A stretch of 64,000 nucleotides of DNA from Pyrenophora tritici-repentis (taxonomy: Eukaryota > Ascomycota > Dothideomycetes > Pleosporales > Pleosporaceae), in the NCBI RefSeq assembly GCF_003171515.1, contig NC_089390.1, positions 1,674,001-1,738,000 on the forward strand, written 5' to 3'. A program made the position numbers and the translations under genes. Below, piece after piece: positions 46,437 to 57,483 of the stretch. Each line of letters begins with the position of its first letter. The first letter of the stretch is position 1. The notes below the pieces were generated by a model. It did not search any database. It saw only the letters and a list, made by a program, of their open reading frames with translations, and had not been told where the DNA came from.

Positions 46437-49400
46437 TCACTCGTTATAGAAGGAGTTCGTTACCTTAACGAAGGTCTCGAACTCTTGTGGCTGGTCTATT
46501 AATTGTGCGAGGTACGCTAGGCCTTCCTGTCTTGTGCGAGGGGGCACGATGGGGCGTAGAGGCCACTTCTTGAAGTGTGTTGTGGCTCTCTTGCAGAACA
46601 CTAGGTGTTCTGGCGTCTTGGGCCTGCCGCATAGGCATTTCGAGGTATCCTCGTGGTTGAATTTTCGGTGGTACCATTCAAAGTCGCCGTGCGTTGAGCG
46701 TATCATAAGGACTTTCGCGAGTATCCTTCGGGGTAGCCATAGCGCTGCGGGCGTGCGCCTAGTATCGTATGGCAGCTGCCATTGCGTGTACCATGCTGAT
46801 AGCCTACTGCTCTTATCCTTCCACCAAGTGTCCCTTGTATGTTCGAGGAGGCGGCGGCCTACTGTTCGTATACCGGATCTTGTGGGGGAGGCGGCCATGC
46901 CGTATGGCTGGTGCGGGTCTTTGGCCTCGTTGTCAGCCAGCTGGTCGGCGAGCTCGTTTCCAACAATCTTCATGTGTCCCGGCGCCCACCGCGTTTTCAC
47001 GTTGTAGGCCTCCATAGCTCCATGGATTTGGAGGAACGCCCATTGGGAGGAGGTAGGGGCGGTTCCGCGTATGCCCCATATTACCGCAGTGCTGTCTATG
47101 CAAAGTACGATCTCCCTCTGGCTAGGCAGTGAGAGTTGTAGTGCGTGTTTGAGTCCTCTGCACGCGCCTATAGCCTCCGCATCGAAGACGTGGCTAAGGG
47201 CATTTAGTGAGCCTTGTCCAGTCGCCACGGCGGCCTGGCCCTGGTATATAGCGTACCCGTAAGTGACCACCCTTGTACCGTTGATTTGTTGTTCAGACCC
47301 GTCTGAGAAGACAGTGATTGTCTCTTGTCCAAGAGACTCCCACCAGATGGTGAAATTCTGGGCAGCAATGTCCTTTCCTTGCCCTTGCGTTGGATCCTGC
47401 CTCGACCCGTCTGAAAAGTGAGGGCTGGCTAGGACGTTTCGGGGTGTGGCGGGTAGCAGTTGTGCTACGCGCTGAACCTTCGATCTTGGTATCCGTCGGT
47501 TGCCCGCTGCGCGTCCTCGTATGACTAGTGGCAGTGTAGTTCTATTAGTAAGTGGGTGCTTGTCGTCTATCGTGCGTAGGTGAACTGCAAAGCGGAGCTT
47601 GGCCTCCTCTAGCGCCACCTGTGCCGACGGCATCGCAGCTTCTCTTAGCAGTACTGCGTTTGGTGTTGTCCTCCACGCAGGGAGGATTGCCTTCGTGGCT
47701 GCTATTAGTGCCTGATCTATCGTGGTTAGGTGCCAGCCTACCCTAGTGCTGACCGTGGGTTTACGGGAAACCCTTGCAATTCGTGGGTTCTTCGTCCTGC
47801 CCTCGTACCATGTTTCGGCTCCGTATAGTAGTATGGGCAGGATACATGTTATGGCTGCCTTGCGTAGCGATCCTGCTGGAGGGCCGTGGGCTGTGTTGGC
47901 GAGGCTCCGGAGATGGTTCGCTACTTTCCTAGCTTGCGCCGCCCTTTCTGCGACGTGCTTCTTGAAAGTTAGTCCCCTATCAAACCACACCCCAAGCCAG
48001 CGCAGCGCTGTCTGGCTTCCCCCTGCGCAGGGGCTATAGGGTGAATTGTTTGATCTTCCAATTGGATTGGCGGCGCATGTAGTCCTTTCTGGCGCGTGAG
48101 GTGGATCAGCTCCCGTTTCTCTGGTGCAAACGTGATCTTGTTCGCAGCTCCCCATTCATTGATAGATTTGAGGTCCTCTGCTAGCAGTGCGACGTTCTCG
48201 TCTAAAGAGTGGGAGACCCGGTATAGGTTGATGTCGTCGGCATACCCGAACCGGAGTTTTCGGTCCTGGTTGAGTAGTTCAGCTAGGTATAGGGTGTATA
48301 GGACCGGTGATAGCGGCGATCCCTGCGGGGTGCCGCAGGCCACTCGATGTACAGGTGTAGTGACATTGCCTAGGCGTACTCGCACCCTCCTTTCCGACAG
48401 GAAGTTCTGGATAAATTTCCGGAGTAGGGGTGGCCACCCTTGTTGCCGCATTCGGTGTAGTAGCCTGTTTTTCAGTAGCGCGTCAAACGCCCTTGGACGT
48501 CTAACGTGAGCATAGAGACATGCTCGTGTCTTGACCAAGCCATCTCCACGTCGTGTGTGAATGCGGTCGCCAGGTCCATCGCAGAGCGTTTTGGCAGCGC
48601 TCCACCGTGCTGTGGGCTTAGGATGTCAAAAGCCATAGCTGTGTGTGCTATGCGCCTTGCTATGATACGCTCGAGTCCCTTCCCTAGACAGGACGATAGG
48701 GCAATTGGTCTCATTGATCTGGGTGAGGACTTATCCTTCTTCCCGACTTTGGGTATCATGGCCACTTCTACCGTCTTCCAGGCGGCTGGGTAGTGGCCTT
48801 GTTCCATGCACGCCCGGTAGATGCCTAGCACTAGGTGTCTAATGTGTTCCCAGCATGCCTTTAGGAGTCGGACGGTCACCTGATCGGGTCCTGGGGAGGT
48901 GCTAGATACTCCAATCACGTAGCGTTCAGTCTCCTCCATCGATATGTATGTGTCCCATGGTAGTGGCGTGGTTTGCGGGTCGTTGTCAAGAGGCGGTGGT
49001 TCTAGGAGGTCGTCCTCCGCCGAAAAACGGTCGAGGATTGCCTCTCTAAGTGCCTCAGCTTTCTCGAGTGGTGCTGTGATTGTCCTACCTTCGATTACAA
49101 GTGGGGTGTCCCGTTGGTCGAATGATAGTTTATGCCAGCCTACTAGCTTGTATAGATCTTTGTCGTTATTACAGCCGTCTATGCGCTGCTGCCAGTACGT
49201 TCTCTTGGCTTTTCGTACCGTAGCTAGGAACGCACGGGTGGCTTCTGAGGGGGATTGGCCATAGTCCGACTTTTCCTGGATATGCCGCTTATACGCCACT
49301 CTACAGTCCTCTGTCCACCATGGGGCGGAGTGGCCTTTTTCTCTATTTGGTGTTCCCGCCGCGTGCATTGCATCTCCTATAGCTTGGGTGATTCTAGCTA

Positions 49401-50241
49401 TGCTTGCGTCGATTACGTCCGCTGGGGCGCTATTGCTAATTGGCTGTACGCCTACTGTGTAGAGTTGAACTAGCCCGGCAAACCTATCTATGTTTCTCTC
49501 GTGGACCCGGTAGTGATGCTGTTCTAGCACCGCTCTCCCTCGGCTTGGAAGGACAGTCACTAGGGTGAAATGGTCTGACCCTGTATACATATCTTCGCGG
49601 ACTGTCGTTCTAGCGAAGGGTATATTTGAGAAGGATACATCTAGCACGTGTCCTGCCCGATGTGTTGGGTTACCTGCCTCGCCAATGTAGGGTATGTCGT
49701 TCTGAGTGGCCCAGCGGGCGATCTCTGCCCCCCTATTGGCCGACGTGGAGCCGGGCTCAAAAAGTTCATGGCGGGCGTTTAAGTCACCCCCTATAAGGCA
49801 GTTACGGGGTGGCGTTAAAGTTGTGAGGTATTGAAATGTTGAGTCATTCTGTGGCTGCCTATAAACATTCAATATGCGGTAGCCGTTGGCCTCGATCCAT
49901 AGCACATCCCGGCTGATGCGTGGGTGTATAAGATTAGCCCTTATATTTGGGCTCTTACGGGTATAGGTGAGCACCCGTGGTCGGTCAGTTCCCCACGTTG
50001 TGGGGTTGTTCCAGCTTATCACTGGCGATATCATATGGAATCCTGGGTGTGTAGAGGTCCGGGTTCCAGTGAGAGTAAAGGGTTCTTGGATGCATACTAT
50101 GTCTATGTCTGCTTCCCATGCACGTTCTAAGGCTGTAATGTGGCAAGGCGAGCTTCTGGCCACATTCACCCAGCATACCTGCATTTGTCTGTGTCGGTGT
50201 GGCGTGGTTTCGCCGGGTGAATTCGCGGGTTGTGCCCTCAT
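46437..50241 (-). pseudogene. LINE ORF2 polyprotein (endonuclease, reverse transcriptase, RNase H), copy 1, frameshifted
   Basis: Begins MRAQPANSPGE at 50241. Endonuclease marks: CIQEPFTLTG, GGDLNARHELFEPG and GSDHFTLVTV. Reverse transcriptase marks: RPIALSSCLGKGLERI, the finger/palm block AFDALLKNRL, GTPQGSPLSPVLY and the catalytic FGYADDINLY. RNase H marks: ITVFSDGSEQ, DAEAIGACRGL, LCIDST and WAPGHMKIVGNELAD. A final Cys/His cluster (CLCGRPKTPEHLVFC) is also present. Frame breaks: one base missing at 48490-48492 (CCC; copy 2 has CCCC), and another near 48020-48035 where the frame must change to continue into TALRWLGVWFDR. Confidence 0.88.
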
Positions 50242-51916
50242 TACGCACTAGATCCGAGGCTCATTTCAGTGTCAGCGTGCTCAGACGATGACGTGTTAGG
50301 GTCTTGGTCAGCGGTGCTAGGCTGCACGCTTCTAGCAGACATTCGCGCTAGGTTGAGGTCTTGCGTAGTTGCAGCTGTTCTCTTAGACCTCCTAGTCCCT
50401 AGGGTGGTTGCGGGCTCTCTAACAGTGGCCGAGTTTAGGTTATTTACGTCTTGTCGGCTTCTTTTACTTGCGTCCGTAGGTGTTCCCACAGGCTCAGTAG
50501 TATTAGCTATGTCGCCGTCCGTGATTTCAATGGAGGTTTCGACCGTGCTGCCTGTCTGTCTTCCTCTAGCTGGCTGCATTGCCTCAGAAGCACGGTCACC
50601 CGCCTCCCTAATGACTTTTAGTTCCCCCTTTGTGGGTTGGATGAGTCGGCCGTTCACCCTCGTTGGGGCTGCTGGGCACTTGTCGTGGGTTGCTGGAAAT
50701 GGGCCGTGGCAGTTGGCGCACTTTGGTGTGTCTTTGCATTGTTCTCCGTGTGGTCCCTGGTGAGTTGCCGTTGTTTTGCTGCATGTCGTGCAGCGGGCTG
50801 GCCTTGTGCAGCGGCTGGTTTTGCAGTACCCTAGGCAGCCTGGGTCGTGCAGCATTGCAGGTGAGTTCTTCTTTATCTCGTGCGCGTAGTCGCCCGTCCC
50901 AAATAGGCGAAACGATCGTACGGGTCTGGTGAAAGATATAATCCAGGTTGTCCTTCCCTCCGTGGGTCCATGTCTGGAGGGCCGGCAGCTCGCCGGTTCG
51001 ATCCCTGTCTGGGACAGAGCTTCGCTGACTATATCGTCTATTGTGGTGGGTATACTTTCCCCTGTGATAGTGCGGTATGAGCTTTCTACGCCCTGGACTG
51101 CATAGTTCACCCATCGTTCAGGTAGTCTTGCGCTCTCGCCCTCTACCGCTCGGATCATGAGTTCGCGATTCTCCTGCCCCATAAGCAGGGCCTTGATTTT
51201 GTCGTTGCGGGGCGTAATCGCCCAGCCAGTCTTGATATGTTTTGCCGTAGGTATGTCGGAGGGGTAATTTCCTTAATCGCCTTTACAATAGCCATGCGGG
51301 CCGCAAATGGTGATGCCCGTTGGAGCCGAGCCTCCGCTCCAACCGCTATAAGGATACGGTTGTCAGTGTTTAGAGGTCGCCTAGGAGTTTGAGCTAGCTG
51401 CTTTGGGGCAGCCGTGGCCGCTTTCGTCGTAGCGGCCCCCTTGCTGGGGGGTTGGATTTTTCAGGGTCCTAGCTACGTCCGCCCAGGAGCGGTGCGTAGT
51501 GTCAGAGTCGCTCCCTGAGTTTGGGGCGTGATTAGGGGCGTGATTAGGGAGGTGTTAATAGCCCTTAGCACCTTCTGTTGAAGGTCCTTAGCCACACGGG
51601 CTCCGTCTGGGTCGGTGTACTTCCCAAGGCATCTGTCGACAGCTGTCGCTAGATCCGTTATGATGGAGTGGTGGAGGTTTGTAGCTTTTTGGGCTGCCTG
51701 AATCCGCTGGCGGACCGCTTCAGAGACAGCTTGATTGTAGGAGGTGGGCGCAGTGCTACCGATAGAAGGTTCAGCACGAGTATGTGCTCGCTGCCTCCTC
51801 TTGTTGCCGCGCAGGTCAGTATTAATAGGGCTCTCAGGCTCCTCTGATCGTGTATGGGGGGGTTGGGCACTCCGTGGCGCCCTCTCTGGAGTTTCTACAT
51901 TAGCCATTCTAACCAC
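50241..51916 (-). pseudogene. LINE ORF1 (nucleic-acid-binding, CCHC zinc knuckles), frameshifted
   Basis: Starts MVRMANVETPERAPRS at 51916. The frame is lost near 51445-51460 (C6 and G5 runs on the minus strand) and again near 51265 (a C4 run), after which it stays open from 51182 to the stop at 50241. The C-terminal half contains three knuckle-like clusters (CLGYCKTSRCTRPARC, CTTCSKTTATHQGPHGEQC, CANCHGPFPATHDKC). ORF1 proteins coat LINE RNA and act as chaperones. Both breaks sit at homopolymers. The stop overlaps the ORF2 start as TAATG. Confidence 0.8.
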
Positions 51917-52029
51917 CTCCGCGAGAGCAGAAAGCGGTTATTTAGCTGAGGTAGTTACAGGCCGCCGTGCCGTTAAAATGATGTAAAAATCGTATAATTT
52001 TATAAGGGTCCCAAATTCCTTAAAAGTTG

Positions 52030-55000
52030 TGTGAGCTTTGGTTGATGTTGATGTTGATTATGGTTTAACGCCCTATCTGTAACCTCCCATAGGGTATTCG
52101 GGCGGGTCCCGCCGTGGTCTTATAGTGCTGTCGCACTTGCCTCGTGGAACCTATTCCTAGGTGTTTTGTATCTAAGGGGAGTGATGTCCTGCCTATATAC
52201 ATGTTCGTGAAAAGGACTCCCGCCATTTGAAGCCGTTTTCCTACAATATTCTAGTATTTCGTGGCTTGCGCCTTTGATCGATGCAGTACAGTAACTGCTT
52301 TTTAGAGAGAGAAACGAAAAAGTAACAAGAGGCAATTTGAGATATAATAAAAGGTTTGAGAGAGAGCGTGTGGGTTGTGGCATCTATGCGGCGTTCTGCC
52401 GCGAATCCTACACTGAATAATGCCAAGGAATTCAGCGGGTCTTTGTGAAATTCAAAAATAGAAATCACTCGTCATAGAAGGAGTTCGTTACCTTCACGAA
52501 GGTCTCGAACTCTTGTGGCTGGTCTATTAATTGCGCGAGGTACGCTAGGCCTTCCTGTCTTGTGCGAGGGGGCACGATGGGGCGTAGAGGCCACTTCTTG
52601 AAGTGTGTTGTGGCTCTCTTGCAGAACACTAGGTGTTCTGGCGTCTTGGGCCTGCCGCATAGGCATTTCGAGGTATCCTCGTGGTTGAATTTTCGGTGGT
52701 ACCATTCAAAGTCGCCATGCGTTGAGCGTATCATAAGGACTTTCGCGAGTATCCTTCGGGGTAGCCATAGCGCTGCGGGCGTGCGCCTAGTATCGTATGG
52801 CAGCTGCCATTGCGTGTACCATGCTGATAGCCTACTGCTCTTATCCTTCCACCAAGTGTCCCTTGTATGTTCGAGGAGGCGGCGGCCTACTGTTCGTATA
52901 CCGGATCTTGTGGGGGAGGCGGCCATGCCGTATGGCTGGTGCGGGTCTTTGGCCTCGTTGTCAGCCAGCTGGTCGGCGAGTTCGTTTCCAACAATCTTCA
53001 TGTGTCCCGGCGCCCACCGCGTTTTCACGCTGTAGGCCTCCATAGCTCCATGAATTTGGAGGAACGCCCATTGGGAGGAGGCAGGGGCGGCTCCGCGTAT
53101 GCCCCATATTACCGAAGTGCTGTCTATGCAGAGTACGATCTCCCTCTGGCTAGGCAGTGAGAGTTGTAGTGCGTGTTTGAGTCCTCTGCACGCGCCTATA
53201 GCCTCCGCATCGAAGACGTGGCTAAGGGCATTTAGTGAGCCTTGTCCAGTCGCCACGGCGGCCTGGCCCTGGTATATAGCGTACCCGTAAGTGACCACCC
53301 TTGTACCGTTGATTTGTTGTTCAGACCCGTCTGAGAAGACAGTGATTGTCTCTTGTCCAAGAGACTCCCACCAGATGGTGAAATTCTGGGCAGCAATGTC
53401 CTTTCCTTGCCCTTGCGTTGGGTCCTGCCTCGACCCGTATGAAAAGTGAGGGCTGGCTAGGACGTTTCGGGGTGTGGCGGGTAGCAGTTGTGCTACGCGC
53501 TGAACCTTCGATCTTGGTATCCGTCGGTTGCCCGCTGCGCGTCCTCGTATGACTAGTGGCAGTGTAGTTCTATTAGTAAGTGGGTGCTTGTCGTCTATCG
53601 TGCGTAGGTGAACCGCAAAGCGGAGCTTAGCCTCCTCCAGCGCCACCTGTGCCGACGGCATCGCAGCTTCTCTTAGCAGTACTGCGTTTGGTGTTGTCCT
53701 CCACGCAGGGAGGATTGCCTTCGTGGCTGCTACTAGTGCCTGATCTATCGTGGTTAGGTGCCAGCCTACCCTAGTGCTGACCGTGGGTTTACGGGAAACC
53801 CTTGCAATTCGTGGGTTCTTCGTCCTGCCCTCGTACCATGTTTCGGCTCCGTATAGTAGTATGGGCAGGATACATGTTATGGCTGCCTTGCGTAGCGATC
53901 CTGCTGGAGGGCCGTGGGCTGTGTTGGCGAGGCTCCGGAGGTGGTTCGCTACTTTCCTGGCTTGCGCCGCCCTTTCCGCGACGTGCTTCTTGAAAGTTAG
54001 TCTCCTATCAAACCACACCCCAAGCCAGCGCAGCGCTGTCTGGCTTCCCCCTGCGCAGGGCTATAGGGTGAATTGTTTGATCTTCCAATTGGATTGGCGG
54101 CGCATGTAGTCCTTTCTGGCGCGTGAGGTGGATCAGCTCCCGTTTCTCTGGTGCAAACGTGATCTTGTTCGCAGCTCCCCATTCATTGATAGATTTGAGG
54201 TCCTCTGCTAGCAGTGCGACGTTCTCGTCTAAAGAGTGGGAGACCCGGTATAGGTTGATGTCGTCGGCATACCCGAACCGGAGTTTTCGGTCCTGGTTGA
54301 GTAGTTCAGCTAGGTATAGGGTGTATAGGACCGGTGATAGCGGCGATCCCTGCGGGGTGCCGCAGGCCACTCGATGTACAGGTGTAGTGACATTGCCTAG
54401 GCGTACTCGCACCCTCCTTTCCGACAGGAAGTTCTGGATAAATTTCCGGAGTAGGGGTGGCCACCCTTGTTGCCGCATTCGGTGTAGTAGCCTGTTTTTC
54501 AGTAGCGCGTCAAACGCCCCTTGGACGTCTAACGTGAGCATAGAGACATGCTCGTGTCTTGACCAAGCCATCTCCACGTCGTGTGTGAATGCGGTCGCCA
54601 GGTCCATCGCAGAGCGTTTTGGCAGCGCTCCACCGTGCTGTGGGCTTAGGATGTCAAAAGCCATAGCTGTGTGTGCTATGCGCCTTGCTATGATACGCTC
54701 GAGTCCCTTCCCTAGACAGGACGATAGGGCAATTGGTCTCATTGATCTGGGTGAGGACTTATCCTTCTTCCCGACTTTGGGTATCATGGCCACTTCTACC
54801 GTCTTCCAGGCGGCTGGGTAGTGGCCTTGTTCCATGCACGCCCGGTAGATGCCTAGCACTAGGTGTCTAATGTGTTCCCAGCATGCCTTTAGGAGTCGGA
54901 CGGTCACCTGATCGGGTCCTGGGGAGGTGCTAGATACTCCAATCACGTAGCGTTCAGTCTCCTCCATCGATATGTATGTGTCCCATGGTAGTGGCGTGGT

Positions 55001-55777
55001 TTGCGGGTCGTTGTCAAGAGGCGGTGGTTCTAGGAGGTCGTCCTCCGCCGAAAAACGGTCGAGGATTGCCTCTCTAAGTGCCTCAGCTTTCTCGAGTGGT
55101 GCTGTGATTGTCCTACCTTCGATTACAAGTGGGGTGTCCCGTTGGTCGAATGATAGTTTATGCCAGCCTACTAGCTTGTATAGATCTTTGTCGTTATTAC
55201 AGCCGTCTATGCGCTGCTGCCAGTACGTTCTCTTGGCTTTTCGTACCGTAGCTAGGAACGCACGGGTGGCTTCTGAGGGGGATTGGCCATAGTCCGACTT
55301 TTCCTGGATATGCCGCTTATACGCCACTCTACAGTCCTCTGTCCACCATGGGGCGGAGTGGCCTTTTTCTCTATTTGGTGTTCCCGCCGCGTGCATTGCA
55401 TCTCCTATAGCTTGGGTGATTCTAGCTATGCTTGCGTCGATTACGTCCGCTGGGGCGCTATTGCTAATTGGCTGTACGCCTACTGTGTAGAGTTGAACTA
55501 GCCCGGCAAACCTATCTATGTTTCTCTCGTGGACCCGGTAGTGATGCTGTTCTAGCACCGCTCTCCCTCGGCTTGGAAGGACAGTCACTAGGGTGAAATG
55601 GTCTGACCCTGTATACATATCTTCGCGGACTGTCGTTCTAGCGAAGGGTATATTTGAGAAGGATACGTCTAGCACGTGTCCCGCCCGATGTGTTGGGTTA
55701 CCTGCCTCGCCGATGTAGGGTATGTCGTTCTGAGTGGCCCAGCGGGCGATCTCTGCCCCCCTATTGGCCGACGTGGG
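52030..55777 (-). mobile_element. LINE copy 2, 5'-truncated
   Basis: Head-to-tail with copy 1 and about 99% identical by eye. The 5' end stops inside the endonuclease region, at the position matching about 49746 of copy 1. The 3' end has the same tail and the target word at 52030-52041. Most differences from copy 1 are transitions. Confidence 0.92.
52465..55675 (-). pseudogene. LINE ORF2 fragment of copy 2 (endonuclease C-terminus, RT, RNase H)
   Basis: Two long frames: 54008-55675 (last part of endonuclease and all of the reverse transcriptase including YADDINLY) and 52465-54018 (thumb, RNase H and final Cys/His cluster). Unlike copy 1, the RT frame is unbroken at 54517-54520. The frame still changes near 54050-54065, where copy 2 has one base fewer than copy 1 in a G/C-rich palindrome. 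No N-terminal methionine or endonuclease start remains because of the 5' truncation. Confidence 0.85.
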
Positions 55778-55789
55778 TGTGAGCTTTGG
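55778..55789 (+). repeat. Target word TGTGAGCTTTGG, last LINE boundary
   Basis: Joins copy 2's truncated 5' end to the transposase relic. Same 12-mer as at 45932, 46002 and 52030. Confidence 0.85.
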
Positions 55790-55925
55790 TGGAGGAGCTG
55801 GAGGCTCTTCTTGAACTTGAGCACCAGCACGAGCAGCCTCAACGCGTTTTTGACGCTTGTTATTTGATAAGATAGCTGCTGAAGCTCTCCTCTTTCCCTT
55901 TTGGGGTAGTTGTATAGCAGCTGCG
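55778..55925 (-). mobile_element. Fot1/Pogo-like transposase relic (segment before the LINE array)
   Basis: The minus-strand frame reads QKGKRRASAAILSNNKRQKR and then VEAARAGAQVQEEPPAPPPK up to the target word, continuing in frame at 45931. Only the C-terminal roughly 60 residues of a transposase are visible. Upstream (to about 56135) the frame closes, so the element was internally deleted or decayed before the LINEs arrived. Family assignment is from memory of Fot1/Pogo C-termini. Confidence 0.55.
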
Positions 55926-57483
55926 CAGCCTTAGGGTAGTAGTGAGCCTGCAGGTACTGCAGCAGGCCCACCACCATCTCAATCACGATACGGCCGAGCA
56001 ATCAAGCTCCCAGCAAAATATAGATAGCTATATATATTAATTAAGGCCTATAGAACTCAACTCTAAAAAATATCGCGATTATAGCTATCGCACGTGGCTC
56101 AATAGCTTCATGTTGTGCTGTCGATTTTGGTGTTCGGGTGGATGGTCACGCCGGGTGGATGGTTACGCCGGGCGCCTCGGTAGCCAGCGCTTTCCCTTCT
56201 AGCGTACCACGACAACAAATTGTGAGACCACAATTTTTAGATTCTAAGGAACTCCGCAGCAAACCTACATGCGTTATGCACTTAATCTCTGACACTGACA
56301 GTCTTCTTCAACGTGGACGCGCACCGCAGCCAGTACAACGAATGACGTCAGCAACAACACCAAAAACTCTTATACATCGGTGTCTCGCTGCACCTTCAGA
56401 TGGTCTCTCTGTGAAGGAAACCAATGACAGAGATGTTGCAACAATTCTCAAAGTACAAGCAAATACAACCCCTACTTACAAATGCTATCTCGGCGTCTAT
56501 AAGTCAACGAGCTACGCGTAGAGCCAGCGCGGATCACCGCCTGGTCGACCCTGGACTACATACAGACAACCCTATTGCTATCGTTGACCCGACATCCAGA
56601 CAGACGGAAAGAAATTACATGCAGCTGATGCACATCTCGAGCTGTTAGTAAGGAAACGCTGATTACTATCCCGCAGTATAGCGTTCTCGTGGCTTAGTGT
56701 TGACCTAACTGAGTCTACTACCAACCAAGTAGCGCTTATCTATACCAAGAATTTTCCTGAGCCGACCCTTTCCACCACCATCACAATCATATCATGACGT
56801 TCATCTCGGTATACGCGAGTGGCAGTTGCCCAGCTACACAACGCCGACTGCCAAGCTTTAACGAACACGCAACGAAGGACCAAGGCATCACGCTTCTCCA
56901 CATCAACGCGAGCCTTGACACTCCAAAACGCCCAGTTCCTCAATACCGAACCAATAGTCATTTTACAGATTAGTGGAATTGGAGATAGCGATGCTCGCCA
57001 CAGGACGCCGCCTAGCCGATCCCTGCGGTCCCAAGAGCAGCCGAGACGGAACTCGGAACGCAACTGTGCTTGTAACCTTCCCAGCGCGCAGTAGTCGCCA
57101 AAAATGCCAACAAAACCAGGACTAGTCCTCACGTTAGAACTTTGAAAAGAGATAGCATGCCTGAGGCCTGCACATCACTCCAAGACCGAGGCGTTTGTGG
57201 AGCAAATCAACGGTCAGATGTAAATGGTGGCTTGTCACCATGATAGGCCGGGATGAGTGAAGGATGGGGCGGTGCGCGACTGTAGTTACATCCCGAGATA
57301 TTGGTAACAGGTTCGTTATCTCTTGGTTGCCACACGAGATGATGTGCGGAGGCGCCTGGGCGGCGTTGGTGTATAAGATATCCATACAGCACGCGACCGG
57401 CTCGAGGGTCTGCTCGATCGTCGCTCTATCACTCGCCTGGACAACTCGTTCCTATTTCACTGTCTTTTTGTAATCTGCCAACC
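55926..57483. other. Transposon-relic flank and intergenic region upstream of the symporter
   Basis: 55926-56180 is probably terminal sequence of the Fot1-like relic: it holds two tandem copies of GGGTGGATGGTCACGCCG / GGGTGGATGGTTACGCCG at about 56137-56173. The rest shows no gene. Plus-strand pyrimidine-rich sequence just before 57484 fits the symporter leader. Confidence 0.4.

Larger units (their letters stand above)
46002..52029 (-). mobile_element. Non-LTR retrotransposon (LINE with EN, RT and RNase H), full-length copy 1
   Basis: About 6.0 kb on the minus strand, from about 52029 (5') to 46002 (3'). Order: 5' UTR of about 110 bp, ORF1 with CCHC knuckles, ORF2 with apurinic-type endonuclease, reverse transcriptase and RNase H, 3' UTR of about 400 bp, and an (ATCAAC)n-type tail. 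This layout fits Tad1/I-like fungal LINEs. ORF1 carries two apparent frameshifts and ORF2 two, so this copy as read is inactive. Copy 2 abuts it directly. Confidence 0.92.

Noticed and set aside
46534..49264. Plus-strand frames opposite LINE ORF2, repeated at 52562-55292
   Set aside because: Mirror frames of the RT/RNase H coding strand, duplicated only because the element is.
50980..51015. tRNA-like phrase (GGTTCGATCCC)
   Set aside because: It is within LINE ORF1 coding sequence and has no acceptor or anticodon stem around it.
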